Source of the DNA: Shewanella jiangmenensis | GTDB lineage: Bacteria; Pseudomonadota; Gammaproteobacteria; Enterobacterales; Shewanellaceae | Assembly: GCF_018596335.1 (NCBI RefSeq) | Contig: NZ_JAHEPS010000002.1 | Location: 434,001-498,000, forward strand | Direction: 5' to 3' | Length of the DNA: 64,000 bases | In this document: positions 11,781 to 19,560 of the stretch, in pieces | Layout: every line of letters begins with the position of its first letter | How positions within the stretch are numbered: position 1 is the first letter of the stretch | Translations under genes and position numbers: made by a program | The notes under the pieces: generated by a model | Told to the model about the DNA's origin: nothing | Databases searched by the model: none | The model's input: the letters and a program-made list of their open reading frames with translations, nothing else

Positions 11781-12755
11781 ATGATCAATCCCCGCCTCAA
11801 GCACCTGAGCATACGTCTGCTGGAAGTCTTTATCACTGTGGTGCGCCTTGGCAAGGTGTCGGCCGCTGCCCGCAGTTTGCACCTTACCCAGCCGACCGTG
11901 TCGCTGCAGCTTAAAAAAATGGCTGAGCTTGTGGGCGCGCCTTTGCTTGAGAGCCGGGAAAGCAGCATGGTGCCCACCGAAGTTGGCCAGGAGGTGTACC
12001 GCGCCGCCTGCGATTTGCTGTCGCGGCTTGATGATTTGGACAGCTTCCTTGGCGGGGTGCGTGAGGGCAGCGCCGGCCACATCCGCATCGGACTTGTGAC
12101 CACTGCCAAGTACGTGATGCCGCGAATTCTCGGGCCTTTTTATCGCCGCTTTCCCGGGGTGCAGGTGACACTGAGCATAGGTAACCGCGCCCATGTGCTG
12201 AGCCGCTTTGAGCAGCAGGAAGACGATTTGTACCTCTTCAGCCACCCGCCGGCGGGCGAGCGGGTGTTGGCTTCACGGATCATTTCCAATCCACTCAGGC
12301 TGATTGCGCCGGCGGATCACTGGGCGGTGGGCCAGAAAGGCTTAAGCTTTGATGCCCTTAAAGCCGAGCGCTTTATCATGCGTGAGCCGGGCTCTGCCAC
12401 CCGGATGATGTTTGAAAGCTGGCTCAGCGCCCGCGGAATTGAGCTCAGTGACACCATGCAAATTGAGAGTAATGAGGCAATTCGCCTGAGTGTGGCGTCG
12501 GGGCTTGGGCTGTCGGTCATTTCGGCCCACACCTTAAGTGAAGGCGACCTAGGGCCTGAGAAACCCGCGGTGCTGGATGTGGCAGATTTTCCGCTTCGCA
12601 GTAACTGGTATCTGGTGGCGCGGCGCGACAAGCGCCTGCCCCAGAGTGCGCTGCGGCTTATCCGTTTTATGGCCGAAAATCTCGGGGACTGTATCGACCC
12701 AAGGTACGTGGCCGACAATATCGACAGCCTTAACAAGGTCTTCGGCAAAGAATAG
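11781..12755 (+). CDS. LysR-family transcriptional regulator (CbbR-like)
   Basis: 324 residues. The N-terminal winged helix-turn-helix (about 10-70) reads FITVVRLGKVSAAARSLHLT and TQPTVSLQLKKMAELVG, followed by the linker helix and a periplasmic-binding-type effector domain (about 95-300). The order resembles CbbR, the activator of CO2-fixation genes, but no Calvin-cycle genes lie nearby. By position it should control the divergent SbtA-type transporter and itself. No clear Shine-Dalgarno precedes the ATG. Confidence 0.88.
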   Translation: MINPRLKHLSIRLLEVFITVVRLGKVSAAARSLHLTQPTVSLQLKKMAELVGAPLLESRESSMVPTEVGQEVYRAACDLLSRLDDLDSFLGGVREGSAGHIRIGLVTTAKYVMPRILGPFYRRFPGVQVTLSIGNRAHVLSRFEQQEDDLYLFSHPPAGERVLASRIISNPLRLIAPADHWAVGQKGLSFDALKAERFIMREPGSATRMMFESWLSARGIELSDTMQIESNEAIRLSVASGLGLSVISAHTLSEGDLGPEKPAVLDVADFPLRSNWYLVARRDKRLPQSALRLIRFMAENLGDCIDPRYVADNIDSLNKVFGKE

Positions 12756-12815
12756 CGAGTCGAAAACCCGACATGGATAATCGAGAGCCCGGAGTCGGGA
12801 ACGGACGCTTTAGGC

Positions 12816-13505
12816 TCAGCGCACCAGAGTGGACTCCATTTCGCCATCGGCGGTCTGCCACAGGTATTTGATTTCATGCCGGTTAACGCTCAGCAGTGTG
12901 CGTTGGCGGCTGGATGTTTTGTACTGGGTCTTGGTTTCGCCGCTTGGCAATTGGGCCGTTTCGCTCACCACCTGAATATGCAGTATGTTGCCGGCGAGGC
13001 GCCAGCTCCCCTTGATGGTGAGTGTGTTGCCAAGGAGTTTGCCATAGCGGCTGTAGCTGCCGTCGGGTTTGAATTCTTCATAGAGGTCGTTGAAGTCTGT
13101 CACCCGCCACCGTCCAAGGAGCAGTTTTCGGTCAAACACCGGTGTATCGCCAGCGCGGGCTGGGTTATCGCCGCTGGTGTCATCAGCGCTGTTGGCGGCC
13201 ACGCCATCAGGATTGGGGCCACTGTTATAATCAACCACCACCGCCTCGGTGGGCAGCCCTTTATCGCTCAGTTTGAGCTGCTCGGGGGCGTGCTGGGTTT
13301 CGGGTTTATCGCCGAAATGCACCTTGCCGTCTTTGTCGACCCACTTGTAAATGTTCTCGGCCGTGGCGGCTGCCGATGGCAGCAAGGTCAGCAGCGATGC
13401 GAGCAACATCCATGATTTTATTCTTGAGTTCATTCCTGATGGCATTCTTGGTTTCTTCCTTGCGTTCATCCTTGCTTCCATCCCTGCCTTTATTCCTGAA
13501 TCCAT
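12816..13505 (-). CDS. DUF4124-domain exported protein
   Basis: 229 residues. A secretion signal (SWMLLASLLTLLPSAAATAE) is preceded by an odd 30-residue Met/Arg/Lys-rich leader with a 4-residue period. DUF4124 follows (NIYKWVDKDGKVHFGDKP), and a C-terminal beta domain starts at LLGRWRVTDF. AAGGGA lies 8 bases before the first ATG, supporting 13505 as start; an inner ATG at 13433 giving MNSRIKSW would make a normal signal peptide. A paralogue with the same two domains lies at 15120-15647. Function unknown. Confidence 0.75.
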   Translation of the reverse strand: MDSGIKAGMEARMNARKKPRMPSGMNSRIKSWMLLASLLTLLPSAAATAENIYKWVDKDGKVHFGDKPETQHAPEQLKLSDKGLPTEAVVVDYNSGPNPDGVAANSADDTSGDNPARAGDTPVFDRKLLLGRWRVTDFNDLYEEFKPDGSYSRYGKLLGNTLTIKGSWRLAGNILHIQVVSETAQLPSGETKTQYKTSSRQRTLLSVNRHEIKYLWQTADGEMESTLVR

Positions 13506-13579
13506 CCTCAGTGTCCCTTAACTCGTCGGTAAAGCCTGCGTTATTGTCAGTAAAGCCAGCGGTATTGTCGGTTTAGCCG
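13420..13579. repeat. 12-bp array (7 copies) inside a gene start, then a 21-bp array
   Basis: Seven degenerate 12-bp units, consensus ATTCCTGCATTC, fill 13420-13503 and encode the 4-residue period at the N-terminus of the DUF4124 protein. After a 21-base gap, 21-bp units (GTCGGTAAAGCCTGCGTTATT type) start at 13525, 13546 and, partially, 13567. Confidence 0.8.
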
Positions 13580-13761
13580 CGGCGGCTGTCAAAAAGGGTA
13601 CGCGCGAGGGTAAAAAGGCTGGGCTTGGCGGGCGCAAAGCAAGACGTTTTCACCTTGATATTTTCGCCGTGGCCGCATCATCAATCCGGCGGTAAATACG
13701 CCAGGTCAATGATTTTGAAACCATAAATAAAATTGTATCTAACTTGTTGAAATTATGTGTT

Positions 13762-13775
13762 TTGAGATAAATCAA
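13762..13775. promoter_or_regulatory. FNR/EtrA-type operator candidate upstream of satP
   Basis: TTGAGATAAATCAA matches the FNR consensus TTGAT-N4-ATCAA at nine of ten fixed positions. It lies about 150 bases upstream of the acetate transporter start. CRP-type proteins can also bind related sites. Confidence 0.45.
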
Positions 13776-13927
13776 AGCCGCTGTTTTCAGCGATTGTGTT
13801 TTGATTTTGGCTCTTCTAAAATGCGCCGCCTTCAGTGCTGCGGCCAGTGTTATTTTTGTGCTGGCAGGCGCATAACAGTTTCCAGCCGTGGGCACCCTTG
13901 CCGGCGGCTTTTACTCAGGAGTTAACT

Positions 13928-14530
13928 ATGTCCACCCCGCTCGCCAATCCCGCCCCGCTGGGGCTGATGGGTTTTGGCATGACCACCATTTTGCTCAACA
14001 TCCATAACGCCGGTTTCTTTCCCATCGATGCCATGATTTTGGCCATGGGTATTTTTTACGGCGGCCTCGGGCAGGTGATTGTCGGCATTATGTGTTTTAT
14101 GCGTGGCGATACCTTTGGTACCACCGCCTTTACCTCTTACGGCCTGTTTTGGCTCACCCTGGTTGGGCTGATTTTGATGCCAAACGCCGGCGTGGCGGCA
14201 AGCCCTGCATCCTTTATGGGCTGGTATCTGGCGCTGTGGGGCGTGTTTACCGGCTTTATGTTTATCGGCTCGCTGCGTTATGCCCGCATCAAACAGTTTA
14301 TTTTTGGCTCGCTGACCGTGCTGTTTTTCCTGCTGGCGGCCCGCGATTTTACCGGCAGTGAACTCATCGGCACCATCGCCGCGTGGGAAGGCATCATCTG
14401 TGGCGCTTCGGCCATTTACTTTGCCATGGCACAGGTAATCAACAATGAATACGGCCGCACCATACTGCCGATTGGCGAGCTTAAGCCAAAGGCCACTGTG
14501 GCGGCAGTGAGCAGCGCCAAAGCGGCCTGA
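13928..14530 (+). CDS. satP: Acetate/succinate transporter of the GPR1/FUN34/YaaH family
   Basis: 200 residues with six membrane segments. The family signature near the N-terminus is ANPAPLGLMGFGMTTILLN (NPAPLG motif), and MGIFYGGLGQVIVG and FTSYGLFWL are also typical. It takes up acetate or succinate with protons. The start at 13928 has AGGAG 6 bases upstream; longer in-frame extensions have no ribosome site. It is followed by its own terminator. Confidence 0.92.
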   Translation: MSTPLANPAPLGLMGFGMTTILLNIHNAGFFPIDAMILAMGIFYGGLGQVIVGIMCFMRGDTFGTTAFTSYGLFWLTLVGLILMPNAGVAASPASFMGWYLALWGVFTGFMFIGSLRYARIKQFIFGSLTVLFFLLAARDFTGSELIGTIAAWEGIICGASAIYFAMAQVINNEYGRTILPIGELKPKATVAAVSSAKAA

Positions 14531-14570
14531 TTGCCAACCCAGACCAATAGCCAAACGTAAGATAAAGGTA

Positions 14571-14598
14571 AAACGCCCTGATAATTCAGGGCGTTTTT
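14571..14598 (+). terminator. Rho-independent terminator of satP
   Basis: A 10-bp perfect stem (AAACGCCCTG with CAGGGCGTTT), 6-base loop and a T run, 40 bases after the stop codon. Confidence 0.88.
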
Positions 14599-14716
14599 GT
14601 TTGGCATTTATGTTTAGGGTTTGTCTCTAACCTGCGCTGGCTCTCAGAATGGTAATGCGATGCTGTTGATGCGCGGCGAGCGTGGGTAGACTGCGCGCTT
14701 TTTTGGAGGCGCGGCC

Positions 14717-15172
14717 ATGAATATGCTGAAACAGGGCGCTCTGCTTGGCGGAGCACTGCTCACGTTAAGCGGGTGTATTACTTTTCCCACCGACGATTCG
14801 AATCAGGTGAAGGTGCTGTGGGACAATCCGCCGGCGCTGGCCCAATGCCGCCATCTTGGCTCTGTTATCGGCTCACAGGGGCATTTTTACGATTACTGGC
14901 TGCACGCCGACCGCGACATGCTGTGGGGCACCCTCAATGAGATGCGCATCAAAACGGCGGCCATGGGCGGCGATACCCTGTATCTGTATCAGCCGCTTGG
15001 CTTTATTGGCTCTGTGACCATGCATTGGCAATGCCTATCAGTGCGGGGCCGCGGATGTGAGCGATGTAAGCAGTCGCTGATACTGCTGGCGTCCGCGCTG
15101 ACCTATGTTCGGGCGCGGCTTATGATCCCGTGCGGGTCATGGTCGCTTCCTGACCGTCTTTGCCTGCACTGA
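14717..15172 (+). CDS. DUF4156-type lipoprotein with a probable +1 frameshift near its end
   Basis: A lipoprotein signal (LLTLSGC) is followed by a domain typical of DUF4156 small lipoproteins: CRHLGSVIGSQG and NEMRIKTAAMGGDTLYLYQP. The family normally ends in a G-x-A-Y-x-C motif. In the open frame the end reads SVTMHWQCLSVRG, but removing one T at 15025/15026 gives TMHGNAYQCGAADVSDVSSR and a TGA at 15078-15080. The annotated frame instead runs 92 bases further and overlaps the converging gene. GGAGG stands 7 bases before the ATG. The shift could be a real mutation or a sequencing error. Confidence 0.7.
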   Translation: MNMLKQGALLGGALLTLSGCITFPTDDSNQVKVLWDNPPALAQCRHLGSVIGSQGHFYDYWLHADRDMLWGTLNEMRIKTAAMGGDTLYLYQPLGFIGSVTMHWQCLSVRGRGCERCKQSLILLASALTYVRARLMIPCGSWSLPDRLCLH

Positions 15173-15647
15173 TGTAGTTAATTTTGCTGCTGCTGATGTA
15201 AATAATCTTGCGGTCATCTACCTTGGACTCGGTACTGGTTTTGCTTTTGCCGTAGCCAGATGAAACGGTGCGGTGCAAGGTGATAACAAGACGGTTGCCA
15301 TTCAGTGTCCAGCGGCCGTGCATCTCGACCTTTACGCCGATAATGCTGGTGGTGCCCATATAACTGCCATCACCGCCGAAGTATTCGTCCACGTCTATAT
15401 CGGAGCTGTCGGTCCAGCGGCCAAGGATTTGGCTTTTTTCGGGGGTGAATTTTCTGCTGAAGCTCGGTTCATCGGCATCTGCATCGGCTTTGATGCTGTT
15501 TTTGGGTTTGACGGCTTCGGCATTATCGCCGGGTCTGTCGCCAAAATGTACCTTGCCGTCTTTATCTACCCACTTGTAAATCTCTTCGGCTGCAACCTTA
15601 GGTGGAAGCAGTATCAGTAGTGATAATGTCAGCAGGTAACGAAGCAC
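15120..15647 (-). CDS. DUF4124-domain exported protein, paralogue of the one at 12816-13505
   Basis: 175 residues. Signal peptide MLRYLLTLSLLILLPPKVAA, then DUF4124 (EIYKWVDKDGKVHFGDRP), a short linker and a C-terminal beta domain beginning ILGRWTDSSD. The C-terminal domain resembles that of the first paralogue, with GDGSYMG versus PDGSYSR and the shared GRW or GSW turns. It is probably periplasmic. Its 3' end overlaps the extended frame of the DUF4156 gene by 53 bases. Function unknown. Confidence 0.8.
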   Translation of the reverse strand: MLRYLLTLSLLILLPPKVAAEEIYKWVDKDGKVHFGDRPGDNAEAVKPKNSIKADADADEPSFSRKFTPEKSQILGRWTDSSDIDVDEYFGGDGSYMGTTSIIGVKVEMHGRWTLNGNRLVITLHRTVSSGYGKSKTSTESKVDDRKIIYISSSKINYISAGKDGQEATMTRTGS

Positions 15648-15895
15648 GGAAGACCTCCTTGTTATACCAATGCAGCCGAATGATTTGGCCGATGGTTATT
15701 CCTTGTTGTTTGATTGCACTCGTATTTTCTGTGGCTTTAACACCATTGTCCAGCATAAACGCATATGTTTGGTCCGGTTGGCGCCATGGTTTACAGCAGT
15801 ATCTGACCTGCGGGCTTTGCCCTTTAAAACAAATGAGTTAACATTTGCGCCACAAAAATAGCGCACAACAACAATAACTGATGGGTAACAGGGAT

Positions 15896-16879
15896 ATGAG
15901 CAAAGCACAGGGAATGACATTTATTGGCACTGGCACCCGGCTTGAGGGTGAGTTGGTGCTGGAAAGTGCCGCCTTGGTGGCGGGTGAGCTGCGTGGTCGC
16001 ATCAGCTCCAGCGGTCAAATCAAAATTGAATCTACGGGCGTGATTGATGGCGAGCTGAATTGCCACGAGCTGCGGGTGTGCGGCACCTTTCGCGGCAAGC
16101 TCAGCTGCCAGAAACTTATCATCGTCAGTGGCGGTGTGGTTGAGGGCGAAGTGGCCAGCAACGAAATGGAAATTTTCGATGGCGGTCAGTTCCTTGGCAG
16201 CCGTACCCGTGGCCCGGATGTGGTGCCGTTTTCAGCTGAAGCCAGCGCGGCATTGCCAGCTGAGGGCAGTTTCCCGTTCAAAGCCGTTGCTGCCCTGGTG
16301 CTGGTAACGGCGCTGGGTGTTGCCGGATATACGCAGACTGGCCTTAAGCAAACCCTGGCATCGACCTGGCAGTCGCTGACTGAAGCCTCTACATCGACTG
16401 TTACTACAGGCGGCGATAACCTTAGCGCACAGAACTCAAGCGCTGGCAATCAAAGCTCTGGAAATCAAGGCGCTGAAAGTCAAGGCGCTGAAAATCAGGC
16501 CGCAGCAAGCGCTCTCAGTGGTGGCATGAACAGCGCTGCCGACGACATGGGGCTTGCGGATGCTAATGCCAGCGGCAATGATGCTGCAGCGCCAGCCGAT
16601 GGTGAATTTTATCAGGAAGACAGCGAGGCCATGGATACCGCCAGTGCGCTGCTGCTTCAGCAAAGCCCGCTGGAAGAAAACGCGCTGGGGCAAAATGGCA
16701 CTGAGGTTGCAGCTGAGCCTCTGAACGGTTTGCAAGCACAGCCGCAAGGGCAGTCGCAAGGTCAATCACAAGATCAGTCTCAGATGCTGTCTCAAACGGA
16801 AAGCCAAATGTCGCAAACGGCCGGACAGGCGCCGTCGGCTGCGGTGGCTGATGCCAATCAGGCCGATAATCGCCGCTAA
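15896..16879 (+). CDS. Bactofilin-domain protein with C-terminal membrane segment and Q/S-rich tail
   Basis: 327 residues from the ATG giving MSKAQGM; an upstream in-frame ATG at 15881 has no ribosome site. The bactofilin core (about 5-100) shows TFIGTGTRLEGELV, GQIKIESTGVIDGEL and GTFRGKLSCQKLI, the beta-helical polymerising fold. Unlike usual bactofilins (100-180 residues), it continues into a membrane segment (AVAALVLVTALGVAGY, about residue 130) and a long tail rich in Gln, Ser, Ala and Asn with 4- to 5-residue repeats. Bactofilins scaffold wall enzymes; the tail may lie in the periplasm. Confidence 0.85.
   Translation: MSKAQGMTFIGTGTRLEGELVLESAALVAGELRGRISSSGQIKIESTGVIDGELNCHELRVCGTFRGKLSCQKLIIVSGGVVEGEVASNEMEIFDGGQFLGSRTRGPDVVPFSAEASAALPAEGSFPFKAVAALVLVTALGVAGYTQTGLKQTLASTWQSLTEASTSTVTTGGDNLSAQNSSAGNQSSGNQGAESQGAENQAAASALSGGMNSAADDMGLADANASGNDAAAPADGEFYQEDSEAMDTASALLLQQSPLEENALGQNGTEVAAEPLNGLQAQPQGQSQGQSQDQSQMLSQTESQMSQTAGQAPSAAVADANQADNRR
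16445..16504. repeat. 15-bp tandem array, four copies, in the bactofilin tail
   Basis: Units GGCAATCAAAGCTCT, GGAAATCAAGGCGCT, GAAAGTCAAGGCGCT and GAAAATCAGGCCGCA encode a 5-residue period (GNQSS, GNQGA, ESQGA, ENQAA). A second Gln-rich 12-bp array follows around 16740-16800 (QGQSQGQSQDQSQ). Confidence 0.85.
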
Positions 16880-16895
16880 GGGTAAACACGGTTTA

Positions 16896-16922
16896 AAAAA
16901 CGCGGCGATGCCGCGTTTTTTA
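16896..16922 (+). terminator. Rho-independent terminator of the bactofilin gene
   Basis: Stem CGCGGC (16901-16906) with GCCGCG (16910-16915), extended by A and T runs, 17 bases after the stop codon. Confidence 0.85.
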
Positions 16923-17018
16923 TTTTCTGAGCATTTTTTTGTAAAGAGTCGCCTCGCTTTGAACTGGCGGTCTTTTTGGGGCTGCAACAGCCCCGAGTGG
17001 TCTTGGTTTAGGTTGGCA

Positions 17019-17903
17019 TCAGTGCAGCAGATTGGACGGTTTCAGTGCCAGCACATCGCACCTGAGTTGATTCAGCAGCTGCTCAGAAGCGCGGCCCTTC
17101 ATGGCGCTTAGCATACTGGTATGTTCATTGGCGCCCATCACCACCAGATTACTGTGCCAGCGCCGTGCGGCCTCGGGCACCATGTCATCGGGCAGCCCAG
17201 CGGCGAGGTGCAGGTGATTATCTTCTATTCCCAGATGGCCCGAGGTTTGGCGCAGGCGCCGCCACTGCTCGCTAATCTGGTCGTGGTGCTCGGCGGCGTT
17301 AAAATCGAACGACACGCTCATGTCGCGGGCGTGGTAACAGCTCAGCAAATGCATGTCCATGCGAAAGAGCTGCGCCAGCTCGTCTGAAATATCCAGCAGC
17401 TCGCGGTTAAATTGCTGATGCTGAGTGCCCTCGTCTTCTACCTCCAGCGCCGTGAGCAGATTGCCCGCATCCAGCCAGGGCTCGGCGCTGACAAACAGCA
17501 CCGGCAGCGGCGATTGTTGCAGCAGTTGCCAGTCTTCTGAGTGGCTGAATTCGAGTTTCAGCGCCGAATATTCATGGTGCTCCAAAATCAGCAGATCGTA
17601 GTCACGCTGGCTGAGCTCATTGAGCACGGCGCAGGCAAGGCTGGGGGCATGGCAATGTTTAAGGAGAAGATGCAGGTCTTTATCCGGGTAGATGGGCTGT
17701 TTTTGGCGTTGGTGGCTGATGGCGTGGCAGGGAGTGAGTAACTGCAATATTTTGGCGCCGATCCCGTGCTCTTTGGGCAGGCTTACCCGCAGTACGGTCA
17801 AATCGGCATGGCTTTGGTTGGCAAATTGCACCGCCTTTCGAAGCGCAGGCTTTGCCTGGTGCCCATCGTCGGTGGCGACAAGCACCCGTGAAAAACGACA
17901 CAT
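17019..17903 (-). CDS. uspE: Tandem universal stress protein (UspE-like)
   Basis: 294 residues forming two USP domains. The first starts FSRVLVATDDGHQAKPAL, and the second ends with LVVMGANEHTSMLSAMKGRA and SEQLLNQLRCDVLALKP, which resembles the Usp nucleotide-binding loop in degenerate form. The order and length match E. coli UspE (316 residues). Such proteins accumulate in stress and stationary phase. The gene is monocistronic. The symbol is by resemblance; another tandem Usp is possible. Confidence 0.78.
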   Translation of the reverse strand: MCRFSRVLVATDDGHQAKPALRKAVQFANQSHADLTVLRVSLPKEHGIGAKILQLLTPCHAISHQRQKQPIYPDKDLHLLLKHCHAPSLACAVLNELSQRDYDLLILEHHEYSALKLEFSHSEDWQLLQQSPLPVLFVSAEPWLDAGNLLTALEVEDEGTQHQQFNRELLDISDELAQLFRMDMHLLSCYHARDMSVSFDFNAAEHHDQISEQWRRLRQTSGHLGIEDNHLHLAAGLPDDMVPEAARRWHSNLVVMGANEHTSMLSAMKGRASEQLLNQLRCDVLALKPSNLLH

Positions 17904-18105
17904 GTGATAGTCCTCTTTGCTGGATTAACTGAAAATCCATTTCAGAAAATTTTAGTGTGTCATTTCGACGTGCACTAAATACCCTTTTGGACTTGCAGCC
18001 CTTGAGAATAGCGGCTTTTGGTCTGTGTAGCGGCTTTAATTGGTGCGTTCTTTGCCCGCATCCGCGAGGGCTCTCAAAGGATGAAAACAGCGAGGGCGAT
18101 TGCGC

Positions 18106-19560
18106 TCACTCCGGCAGTTTACTCAGCACCTCGATGTGCCAGCCTGGCAGCTTTGCTTCAAAGTCGGCGCGAATGACATCGGCATCCCCTTTGATAACCA
18201 CCAGTGGCGGCGTGGCAAGCACTGTGGATGCGAATGTGTTGAGCGCGGTTCGGTCCAGCAGTGCCTGCGGCGGCGCCGGAAAGGGCTTGCCGTGGATGCG
18301 GGCATCGACCCAGTTTGACAGTGCGCCGGTGCTGCTGCTTTCAATCAGCTTTTGCTGGCCGCTTAGAAAGCTTGAAAGCATTTCAAGCTCAGCATCACCC
18401 GGCGCGCTTTGCGACAGCAGCGTCAGGTGGTCGAGTATGCCGCGCACAAAGGCGCCGGCACTGGCGTTGGCGCTGGCACCGTAAAACTTGAGGGTGCGGG
18501 CGAGCGGATTGTCGATACAGCTGCCGTACACGCCATAGGTGAGACCGCGCTGGCTGCGAAGGTCGTAAAACAGCCGGCCACTCTGACTGCGCCCAAGCAG
18601 TGCCGCAAGGGCGCGGCAATCGCGGCTGCTGCCCTGTGGCGACAAACCATAGCCTATGCGTACCTGCGCCTGCACCTGGCCGGGGGCATCGAGTAAGTAG
18701 AGCCGCTTTGGTGAGGCTACCATCTTGAGCAGTGAAGGCGTTTCAGCTGTATTCTTTGGCGGTTCAGGCGCTGGATTTGATGACGCTGATTGTGATGACA
18801 CTGGTTGTGATGAGACTGGTTTTGATGAGACTCGACTTGATGAGAAGGGCGCCGTCGCCAAGCCATTGTCCGCGGCGCTTATCAGCAGCACCGAGGCGCT
18901 GGCGCGAAACGCAGCGAGGCGCTCGGCGAGCACGGCCTGATTGCCATCAAAGGGGCTGTCCAGCTCAAGATAAGGATGACCTTTTCCAAGAATGAGTTTT
19001 GCCCATAAACGGTCGATATCATTACCGCTGAAGGCATCGATGTGGCTGGCAAGCTTTTGCTCGCGAAGGATGCGGCGATACTCTTGGTCACTGAGGCTTT
19101 CGATGCTGCTCATCAGCGCACTCGCGCGCTGAGATAACTGCTCAGGTGAATCGCAGCCGCTTGAAAATCGAAGGCTATGTGGGCCTGCGCTAATCTTCAG
19201 CATTTCGGCGCAGCCATCGCCCGCGAGTGCCTGCTGGCGGGCGTTTGCCAATAAGGCGCGCGCGGCCATGGCTCCATGGATAAAGGGGGGGGCGCTGGTA
19301 AAAAGCAGCTGATTTTCGCCAAGGCGTGGGTCGGCGGCGCGATCAATGCCGTCATCGCCATGCACAAAAGCAAATTTGGCTGGCTTTGGCGCGGCAATGT
19401 GTGGAAACGGCGGCAGCCCCGGATTAGCTTCGGCGCTGAAATCCGCAAGCTTGGGCGGCAGGGCCGCATCAAAGCTCAGTTGAGTGTGCTGACAGCCGAT
19501 TAACGCCGCGAGCATGGCAGCGCTAAGGCTTAATCTGGCAAGGCGCTTTGATAGCTTCAC
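18106..19560 (-). CDS. M16-family lipoprotein lacking the catalytic motif (partner subunit)
   Basis: 484 residues starting with GTG at 19560. That codon shares its last bases with the TGA of the preceding M16 gene, and GGAGGAGC stands 7 bases upstream, so translation is coupled. The start gives VKLSKRLARLSLSAAMLAALIGC, a lipoprotein signal. The C-terminal half has M16 features (RLFYDLRSQRGLTYGVYG) but no HxxEH zinc motif. Catalytic and non-catalytic M16 subunits commonly pair. A Ser-rich linker with a 5-residue period (about residues 235-260) is encoded by a 15-bp array. Confidence 0.83.
   Translation of the reverse strand: MKLSKRLARLSLSAAMLAALIGCQHTQLSFDAALPPKLADFSAEANPGLPPFPHIAAPKPAKFAFVHGDDGIDRAADPRLGENQLLFTSAPPFIHGAMAARALLANARQQALAGDGCAEMLKISAGPHSLRFSSGCDSPEQLSQRASALMSSIESLSDQEYRRILREQKLASHIDAFSGNDIDRLWAKLILGKGHPYLELDSPFDGNQAVLAERLAAFRASASVLLISAADNGLATAPFSSSRVSSKPVSSQPVSSQSASSNPAPEPPKNTAETPSLLKMVASPKRLYLLDAPGQVQAQVRIGYGLSPQGSSRDCRALAALLGRSQSGRLFYDLRSQRGLTYGVYGSCIDNPLARTLKFYGASANASAGAFVRGILDHLTLLSQSAPGDAELEMLSSFLSGQQKLIESSSTGALSNWVDARIHGKPFPAPPQALLDRTALNTFASTVLATPPLVVIKGDADVIRADFEAKLPGWHIEVLSKLPE
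18779..18853. repeat. 15-bp tandem array, five copies, in the M16 lipoprotein linker
   Basis: Units GATGACGCTGATTGT, GATGACACTGGTTGT, GATGAGACTGGTTTT, GATGAGACTCGACTT and GATGAGAAGGGCGCC. On the coding strand they give SSN, SSQ, SSQ, SSK and SSR blocks in a linker between domains. Confidence 0.85.
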
